Of a stretch of DNA of 53,111 nucleotides, positions 47,469 to 53,111 are shown piece after piece. Each line of letters begins with the position of its first letter. The stretch's first letter is position 1. The notes under the pieces are model-generated. The model did not search any database, was not told where the DNA came from, and worked only from the letters and a program-made list of their open reading frames with translations. Source of the DNA: Nanobdellota archaeon (GTDB lineage: Archaea > Nanobdellota > Nanobdellia > Pacearchaeales > GW2011-AR1); NCBI GenBank assembly GCA_013329055.1, contig DUKY01000020.1:124012-177122 (forward strand), written 5' to 3'. A program made the translations under genes and the position numbers.

Positions 47469-48839
47469 ATGCTAGAAAATCAAATTGATTATTTGAGTTC
47501 TTTTAATCAAGGTGTAATAAATTATAATAATTCATTTCAAGAATTAATTACACCATTAACTGCAAAATTTATTTCAGAGCAATTAACACATCCAACTTAT
47601 CTTTCACCTTCAGAGTTTATTAAATTAAATACTTTAACCTATGATTTATTAGCTCAAAGTTTTAATGGATCTTTAAGAGATTATTTGCAATATTTAAATC
47701 AATCTGTAGAAATTGCAAGGTCTGAGGGAATTGATGAATTTTTTAAAAAAGAAAGTAAATTGATTAATCTAATTGTTAAGACCCTCCCAAAAAAAATTCA
47801 GGAGATTGAAAAAGATTTTGGATTTCATTTTGATAACGGAAAATATAATCATGATTATGAAACAAATTGTTTTGATTTTTATCAGGTTTTACCTAATAAA
47901 GAAGGAATAGAAATAAAAGGAAAACCTTTATTGATTATCCCACCTTATGTTTTAGGTTATGATATTTTAGCATTTTTACCTAATGAAGGAAAAAGTTTTG
48001 TGCATGAACTTGCAAATAATGGAATACCTACTTATATTAGAATTATTAAACCAATTTTAAAAACCCCCTCTGTACAAACAATGTTTCTTGAAAATGAATG
48101 TGAAGAAACAAAAGAGTTTAGTCAAAAATTATTAAAAAAACATGGTAGTCCGGTAACATTAGCTGGTTATTGTCAAGGGGGATTTACTGCAATGTTAAGT
48201 TGTCTTTCAGGAAAACTTGAAAAAGAAGTTGATGCATTAATAACATTTGTTTCACCAATGGATGGAACTAAAAGTACCGGAATAAATAAATATCTTATGG
48301 ATCTTCCTGATTCATTTAAAAGTTTAAAATATGCAACAAGAATCTTATCAAATGGAAATAAAATAATTGATGGGAGTGCAGTAAGTGCATTATATCGATT
48401 GAAAAGTATGACTACTGAATCACCTTTTTCAACCTTTTTAAAAGATCTTCAAATGATTCGAAAAACCGGTGAAATATCAAACACCATGGCAGCATTTAAT
48501 AGATGGTTAGCTTCATATAAAGAAATTGATTTACCGAAAAAAATAATTGAAACTGCAGATTTATCTTATGCTATTTCTGTAACTTCACAAGGAGATTTAC
48601 CTGTAAAATTATTTAATCAAAAATTAAATTTTAGAGATATTAGTAAATATCTTAAAGCTTGTCAATTAAATATTTCAACACTGGATAATTTAGTTGAACC
48701 GGAATGTGCCAGAGTTCCTGCTCAATTTTCAGATTTAGTAGAAATTGTCGAGCATAAAACCGGTCATGTGGGTATTGCACTTAGCCCTTCAAAATTCTTA
48801 AGTCCTGCAATAGAATTTCATAAAAAATTATCTGAATAG
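47469..48839 (+). CDS. PhaC-like alpha/beta hydrolase (PHA-synthase-related)
   Basis: A 456-residue protein. Features: an N-terminal helical region of about 150 residues, KPLLIIPPYVLGYDILAF (oxyanion region), the nucleophile elbow LAGYCQGGFTAML with Cys235 (PHA synthases use Cys, lipases Ser), Asp406 (STLDNLVEP) and His433 (HKTGHVGIAL), completing a Cys-Asp-His triad. The gene stands alone, without phaA/phaB/phaE or granule-protein genes nearby. It may make or exchange acyl esters rather than store polymer. Confidence 0.72.
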   Translation: MLENQIDYLSSFNQGVINYNNSFQELITPLTAKFISEQLTHPTYLSPSEFIKLNTLTYDLLAQSFNGSLRDYLQYLNQSVEIARSEGIDEFFKKESKLINLIVKTLPKKIQEIEKDFGFHFDNGKYNHDYETNCFDFYQVLPNKEGIEIKGKPLLIIPPYVLGYDILAFLPNEGKSFVHELANNGIPTYIRIIKPILKTPSVQTMFLENECEETKEFSQKLLKKHGSPVTLAGYCQGGFTAMLSCLSGKLEKEVDALITFVSPMDGTKSTGINKYLMDLPDSFKSLKYATRILSNGNKIIDGSAVSALYRLKSMTTESPFSTFLKDLQMIRKTGEISNTMAAFNRWLASYKEIDLPKKIIETADLSYAISVTSQGDLPVKLFNQKLNFRDISKYLKACQLNISTLDNLVEPECARVPAQFSDLVEIVEHKTGHVGIALSPSKFLSPAIEFHKKLSE

Positions 48840-48901
48840 AATTATGAAAATTCATTCAATAAATATAAAAAAAGAAAAATAAAAAAAATAAATTTTAGTT
48901 T

Positions 48902-49804
48902 TTAACTATATACTGTTGTACTTTCCGGATAAAATCTTACTTGTACTATTTTTGTACCTTGGTTATAATAATCCCATCCATATACTACCAAATCAGCAAT
49001 ATCAAAAACCCATGCATTATCGAAGTATTGGCAGTTGAATTCTAAATAATAATTCAAGTCTTCTGTATTGAAGGCTCCATCATTATTGAAATCAATACCT
49101 GCAAGGTCATCCATTGTAATCTCACCATCGTTATTGGTATCATACAAATCATCACATGCATAACCTGTCCAATAAAACATATCGGTTATAGGTTGTGCCT
49201 GATTTTTGCCTCTTACAGGTGCAATTCTTGTAAGTTTTGCTTCATCCAAAGTAAATGCACCATTTGCTGTAACAACTCCTAATTCCATTAATGATTCAGC
49301 ACTACAATCAATAAAGCTATCAAAGCCATCAATTGGAGCTGTTTCATTATCGTTACAGGCATCAACTATTTTTGGATAAAACACAACACTTCGTTCTTCA
49401 CCAGTTTTTTGGTTGCCCGGTTTTCCAAGGACTCTTGCATATACTTGGTATTTTCCACTAGGTAATTGAATCTTTGCAGGATCACTTTCACCCATTGCAC
49501 AAGGATCAATTACAGATAATTCTGAAAGAGAAGATTTTCTATTCATAATATATTGAATCTCAGAATATCCATACTCTTTCACAAAAATTGAACTTCCATC
49601 AGAACTTGGATTACATGCAAAAGCATCACTTTTTCCATGTATATTCAAATTAAAATGTGGTCCACTTGGAAATCCATTACTCCAACTTTGAACTGCTTCA
49701 GATTTTTCAGCGTTAGTAAAATCCATAGAGTACAAGCCGGCAATAATAAGTACAAATGCAGCAAGTAAAAAACTACTTAACAAAACGTGTTTTTTATTTA
49801 CCAT
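48902..49804 (-). CDS. Secreted protein with EF-hand/dockerin-like loops
   Basis: A 300-residue protein with a signal-anchor (about residues 6-24), an exported mixed domain with several Cys and an EF-hand/dockerin-like pair near residues 222-252: YDTNNDGEITMDDLAGIDFN, NNDGAFNTEDLNYYL. The ATG at 49804 is chosen over a GTG at 49810 because GAGGTGA precedes it. It is likely a Ca2+-binding surface protein. An exact 22-base palindrome lies 57-78 bases upstream. Confidence 0.7.
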   Translation of the reverse strand: MVNKKHVLLSSFLLAAFVLIIAGLYSMDFTNAEKSEAVQSWSNGFPSGPHFNLNIHGKSDAFACNPSSDGSSIFVKEYGYSEIQYIMNRKSSLSELSVIDPCAMGESDPAKIQLPSGKYQVYARVLGKPGNQKTGEERSVVFYPKIVDACNDNETAPIDGFDSFIDCSAESLMELGVVTANGAFTLDEAKLTRIAPVRGKNQAQPITDMFYWTGYACDDLYDTNNDGEITMDDLAGIDFNNDGAFNTEDLNYYLEFNCQYFDNAWVFDIADLVVYGWDYYNQGTKIVQVRFYPESTTVYS

Positions 49805-49860
49805 ATTCACCTCAAATTTAATTAAGAATAATAGTTTTTCATTGCTTATAAATATTTTTA

Positions 49861-49882
49861 TAATACGAATATATTCGTATTA
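49861..49882. promoter_or_regulatory. 22-base perfect palindrome, likely operator
   Basis: Half-site TAATACGAATA followed by its exact reverse complement. It lies upstream of the dockerin-like gene (start 49804), adjacent to TATAAAAATATTTATAAGC on the minus strand, which contains the probable TATA box. Its length and symmetry suggest a dimeric regulator. Confidence 0.65.
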
Positions 49883-49914
49883 ACTATTTGAATTTCGATT
49901 AATTTATTCTATCG

Positions 49915-50064
49915 GCTTTGTAGAAAGTTTTATTTTTTGTTTTTAAATTTTATAAATCCCCTCTATAAATTTTTGCTAAAGCAAAAAGACCCGCCCTTAA
50001 AAATATTTGAATTTCCAAGAAATTAGTATAAAATTCAAAAATTATTTTTTACTTTCTACAGAGC
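49915..50064. repeat. R3 MITE-like element, copy b
   Basis: About 150 bases with terminal inverted repeats GCTTTGTAGAAAGT-type (49915-49929) and ACTTTCTACAGAGC (50051-50064), 13 of 14 positions complementary. Inside are inverted arms (AAATTTTATA/TATAAAATT) and TGCT-aa-AGCA, with GACCCGCCCTTA. The right end overlaps the last nine bases of the gene at 50056, which uses its CTGTAG as the stop. Copy a is at 9300-9569. Confidence 0.78.
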
Positions 50065-50610
50065 ATCTTCTATCTCTAACAAACTATTAACAATAGCTCT
50101 TTTAACTTCAGGATGTTTAATTTCCAAATCATTAATAAAATCAGTGATTTTATCTTTCTTAATTTTTTTCTCTTTAAATTTTAATCCTTTAATTTTTGCA
50201 TAAAGCAAGATTTCTTTGTCTGTAAATAAATAAAGGGGTTTAATTATTTTGCCGATTTTAGGAAAAGATTCATGTAATTTTGAACCTTTCCCGTTAATAA
50301 TTGTTTTTATAATTATATCAGACTCAATATCAATATTAAAAGAAATAGCAACTTTAGTTGCATCTTTGAAAGGTAATTTAACAACCTTTATCATCCCTCT
50401 ATTTGTAAAAATCTTTAAAATATCTTCTAATACCACGTCTTTAACATCATTAGATTTTTTATATGCTATAATATCTCCTGATTTGATTAAATCAAATTTT
50501 CTATTAATATAAAGAACTTTTTTGTCAAAATATTTAATAAAACAACTTTTGCAAAGCTTTCGCTTGTTTGTAAATTCATATACTGGGTTTTGTTCACATT
50601 GTTTGCACAT
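50056..50610 (-). CDS. TtcA/CTU1-like protein lacking the PP-loop motif
   Basis: A 184-residue protein. The N-terminal zinc-ribbon MCKQCEQNPV...KLCKSCFIKYFDKKV (Cys2, 5, 20, 23) and the following IRKYKLIK-type helix are as in archaeal TtcA/CTU1 tRNA thiolases. Where they have SGGKDS, this protein reads AYKKSNDVKDVVL (49-61), with the ATP loop lost. A large part of the catalytic domain is absent; the C-terminal IKPLYLFTDKEILLYAKIKG and DFINDLEIKHPEVKRAIVNS are kept. It starts at the ATG at 50610. An ATP-dependent thiolase reaction is not expected. Confidence 0.68.
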   Translation of the reverse strand: MCKQCEQNPVYEFTNKRKLCKSCFIKYFDKKVLYINRKFDLIKSGDIIAYKKSNDVKDVVLEDILKIFTNRGMIKVVKLPFKDATKVAISFNIDIESDIIIKTIINGKGSKLHESFPKIGKIIKPLYLFTDKEILLYAKIKGLKFKEKKIKKDKITDFINDLEIKHPEVKRAIVNSLLEIEDAL

Positions 50611-50688
50611 AATAATTGATAACAAAACTCATTTATAACTTTTTACATTGTTAAAAAAATTTATATAGATTAAGATTTTATTTATTTA

Positions 50689-51582
50689 ATGGATGAAGAA
50701 ATCTTAAACCATTATTTAAAATTTAGCACATTTACAAACCCTGGATGTTATAAAAAATTTCTTCAAAATCTTCCTGATAATGTTAAAGAACTGGGAGATT
50801 TAATTAGCCATCAAATTATTCATCGTGTGACTCTTAAAGATGGTAATAAAAATTTTAATGAAGATTTAAGATATGGAGATATGAATAAATTCCCTTGGTA
50901 TAGATTAAGATGTGACGATGATATATTGCCAAATGCTATTTCAATGATAGCAGAATTATTAAGATTAGATAGCAGAGGGTTCAAAGAAGATAGAAAAGTT
51001 GAGGATAAAATTGTTGTTACTTGTAGATATGTTGCCATATTAATTGCATCAATCTTAAAATCTAAAGGTATTCCTTGCAGAGTTCGTTCCGGATTTGTTC
51101 CTTATTTTTCTGAAACTAGTGGGGATCATTGGATTAATCAGTATTGGGATAAAAAGCGAAAAATATGGGTTACTATTGACGCTGATGGATTTTTTGATTT
51201 TTTAAATTTTGATCAATATGATATTTCTGAAGAAAGGTTTGATTGGGCTGCAGAAGTTTGGTTAGGTCTTCGTAATAATAAGCTAAATCCTGAAAAATTT
51301 GTTATTGCAGGAGGAGAAAATGGTCTTAAAGCTGCAATAAGAGCAATGATGCATGATTTTCATTGTTTGATGAATAATGAGATTTTATATCTTCAACAAC
51401 CAATGTATATATTTAATAAATTTGAAAAATTAACAGAAAAAGATTTTAAAGAGATTGATGAATTAGCTAAATTAATGTTAAAACCAGACAAGAATTTTAA
51501 AGAGTTAATTAAAATTTGGAATACAAAAAAGAAATTCAGAATTTTGAATGGTCCTCTTATTGGTGATGATGATCATTTTTAA
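50689..51582 (+). CDS. Transglutaminase-like protein
   Basis: A 297-residue protein with the transglutaminase-fold triad: Cys112 (VVTCRYVAILIASILKSKGI), His147 (SGDHWINQYW) and Asp164 (WVTIDADGF). No signal peptide, so it is probably cytoplasmic. Such domains may act as proteases, peptide N-glycanases or amidases; the substrate is unknown. It diverges from the degenerate TtcA-like gene, with 78 bases between starts. Confidence 0.78.
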   Translation: MDEEILNHYLKFSTFTNPGCYKKFLQNLPDNVKELGDLISHQIIHRVTLKDGNKNFNEDLRYGDMNKFPWYRLRCDDDILPNAISMIAELLRLDSRGFKEDRKVEDKIVVTCRYVAILIASILKSKGIPCRVRSGFVPYFSETSGDHWINQYWDKKRKIWVTIDADGFFDFLNFDQYDISEERFDWAAEVWLGLRNNKLNPEKFVIAGGENGLKAAIRAMMHDFHCLMNNEILYLQQPMYIFNKFEKLTEKDFKEIDELAKLMLKPDKNFKELIKIWNTKKKFRILNGPLIGDDDHF

Positions 51583-51601
51583 TAAAACTTATTTATAATT
51601 T

Positions 51602-52486
51602 TTATTTTTTAGATTTCTTTTTAGTTTTTGTATTATTTACTTCTTCCTTAATTATTTTTGTTATTTCCTCTTTAGTCATATTTTCTACTTTAGGAATATC
51701 TGAATCTCCTTTTTTTAAACTTGTTGAATCAGTCTCCTGAATTTTTGAGAAAAAATTAGTTAAATTTAATCCAATAGAAACAAATTTTAATCCAATGCCT
51801 AGTATTAAAATTCCTAAACCGATAATAAACATAATTAAAAAAACATTATATGATCTAATAAAAAATATTGGTAAAAAATTCATAATTGATTCAGGAGAAA
51901 TAAGAGTTAATAATGAATTAATTTTCATAAATGGCAAAGAAGAAAAAATAATTAATCCTCCTAAAATAATTGTAAAATTCGATTTTTGTTCAGTTAATAA
52001 AAAACTCAGGATGATTAAACCAATTGTAATCATTAGAACAAAATAAAATTTACTCTTCCAATAATCTTTAGCTTTTTCTGAAACTAAAACAAAAGGTTTA
52101 TCTGTTAATTTAACACAATCCCAAAAATTACAATCATATTCTTGATAATAAATTTGTGTTACTAAATTTGTTACGCCATATTTAATTACTTCTTCAGGAC
52201 CTAATGAAATTTTTTCACAAGGTATTACGAATGTATAATCCTCTTGAGCAAAAACATACTCTGAATTATTTTGGCAATAAGTTGTCATTAAATAAAAATT
52301 TTTATTAACACTTTCAAATAAACCTAATTCATTATTTGCCAAATCTTCAACTAAACTAATCATTTGCGGTTTAACTGTTTCATATTCAAGTGACCATGAT
52401 AAAGTCAAAAAAATATTTCCAATAAATAATGATAAAAATAATAAAATACTTACACCAATTAATAAAATACTACGTATAAAACCCAT
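51602..52486 (-). CDS. Membrane protein with three or four spans, unknown
   Basis: A 294-residue protein. Spans around residues 6-28, 148-166, 170-190 and 208-232, with an exported loop containing YCQN, FVIPCEKI and YDCNFWDCVKL (Cys pairs) between the first two, and a charged C-terminus (TKEEITKIIKEEVNNTKTKK). The exported Cys-rich loop is unusual. No family assigned. It converges with the transglutaminase gene. Confidence 0.62.
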   Translation of the reverse strand: MGFIRSILLIGVSILLFLSLFIGNIFLTLSWSLEYETVKPQMISLVEDLANNELGLFESVNKNFYLMTTYCQNNSEYVFAQEDYTFVIPCEKISLGPEEVIKYGVTNLVTQIYYQEYDCNFWDCVKLTDKPFVLVSEKAKDYWKSKFYFVLMITIGLIILSFLLTEQKSNFTIILGGLIIFSSLPFMKINSLLTLISPESIMNFLPIFFIRSYNVFLIMFIIGLGILILGIGLKFVSIGLNLTNFFSKIQETDSTSLKKGDSDIPKVENMTKEEITKIIKEEVNNTKTKKKSKK

Positions 52487-52574
52487 AAATCTTTAATGTT
52501 TTGTGGATTTATAAAAGTTAAGGAGAATGAAACTTTCATAAAAAACTTTATATATTTATCAAAGATATAATATT

Positions 52575-53045
52575 ATGGAAACAAAAAAATTAGAAGTTTT
52601 GGCGAAATTATATTCAAATATGCAACAAGTTTTTATGGATGGATGTTATGGGATGAATTTTTCTAATTATGATGAACAATTAAGAGAATCACTAAAAAAA
52701 GCAGAAGAATTGAAATTAAAATGGGGAGATTTTTATTTATTACATCAACAAAAAATAGAAAATGGATTAATTGATGCTTTGAACTCTTTAGAAAGAGAAG
52801 GGTTGAAAGATCAAATTTTAAAAAATGTTGATGGAAAATTAAGAGTTGGATCTCAAAGAAATTACATTGATTTTGATTCTAAGACAACAATTTTTGAAGT
52901 TTATGAAAAATTATTTAAGCAAGAACAAGGAGAAATAGAAAAATATGAAATGAATAAAATATTTCCTGAAAATAAATTTATTGGACCAGAAGATTTTAGT
53001 AAAGCATCAAATTATTTTAGAGATAATCCTCAGAGAAAAGATTAA
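52575..53045 (+). CDS. Helical soluble protein, unknown
   Basis: A 156-residue protein, mostly helical: LEVLAKLYSNMQQVFMDG, YDEQLRESLKKAEELKLKWG, ending with PEDFSKASNYFRDNPQRKD. No Cys cluster or known motif; one conserved-looking CYGMNFSNYD stretch. Preceded by TTTATATATTTATC, a promoter about 25 bases upstream. Confidence 0.58.
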   Translation: METKKLEVLAKLYSNMQQVFMDGCYGMNFSNYDEQLRESLKKAEELKLKWGDFYLLHQQKIENGLIDALNSLEREGLKDQILKNVDGKLRVGSQRNYIDFDSKTTIFEVYEKLFKQEQGEIEKYEMNKIFPENKFIGPEDFSKASNYFRDNPQRKD

Positions 53046-53073
53046 AATTATAAAAATTCATGGGAATGGATTT

Positions 53074-53111
53074 TTACATTTTCTCTAAACCAACTAAATC
53101 TTTAATATTTT
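53074..53111 (-). CDS. C-terminal end of a gene continuing past the window
   Basis: On the minus strand the frame reads NIKDLVGLEKM followed by a stop at 53074-53076. It is too short to assign and the start lies outside the window. It may be only a chance open frame. Confidence 0.3.
   Translation of the reverse strand, partial: NIKDLVGLEKM

Overview
The window is AT-rich archaeal DNA, most likely from a small-genome DPANN archaeon of the Pacearchaeota/Woesearchaeota type. The archaeal markers are split PheRS alpha and beta subunits, an alpha-NAC directly after a 51-residue Sec61-beta, RNase P component 3 (p30), an archaeal UMP kinase, a DUF357 protein, an S-layer protein of archaeal type and an archaeosortase-like protein. 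Promoters look archaeal: TTTAAATA or TTTATAAA boxes lie about 25 bases before many start codons, so many mRNAs are probably leaderless. Genes are short, tightly packed and often overlap by 1-20 bases. No rRNA, confident tRNA or CRISPR array was seen. Family names come from motif recognition, not from a database search.

Layout. 1-9.6 kb is a cell-surface region. It holds two membrane-anchored small proteins, an AbrB/PemK toxin-antitoxin pair, an orphan winged-helix antitoxin-like regulator, a 784-residue S-layer protein behind a long foldable leader, a decayed RelE-like pair, two paralogous membrane proteins, and an archaeosortase-DedA operon. Three intergenic repeat families are concentrated here: R1 (hairpin units, one array with a 121-base period) and R2 and R3 (MITE-like, long inverted ends). 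9.6-24.6 kb is mostly core metabolism and information processing: aminotransferase, PAP2 phosphatase, ferredoxin, UMP kinase, RNase P p30, HAD phosphatase, pheS and pheT (separated by a TA-like pair, MazG and a NYN nuclease), sec61-beta, NAC and several conserved unknowns.

24.7-31.2 kb is an accessory cluster. It has two Cys-bearing proteins, an APH-like kinase, a HAD phosphatase, small unknowns including a paralogous pair behind near-identical leaders, then dUTPase, a retropepsin-like protease, a RimK-like ligase and an HNH protein. 31.4-41.5 kb shows repeated rearrangement: a serS 3' remnant, a possible small structured RNA, a nucleotidyltransferase two-gene unit with a palindromic operator, two surface genes with apparently missing 5' ends meeting head to head, a DUF2779-like remnant, and an AbiEi/AbiEii cassette between 38-base direct repeats. 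41.5-53.1 kb holds small membrane and secreted proteins, an ArsB/CitT-type permease, a SemiSWEET-like protein, a proteasome-fold Ntn hydrolase, a PHA-synthase-like hydrolase with a Cys nucleophile, a TtcA/CTU1-like protein lacking its PP-loop, and a transglutaminase-like protein.

The strongest candidate for something undescribed is R1. Its stems show compensatory base changes between copies, it lies beside surface-protein genes, and it is associated twice with R2. Next come the S-layer mRNA leader, the possible cloverleaf-shaped RNA at 33.93 kb and the 24.7-29.1 kb kinase/HAD cluster.
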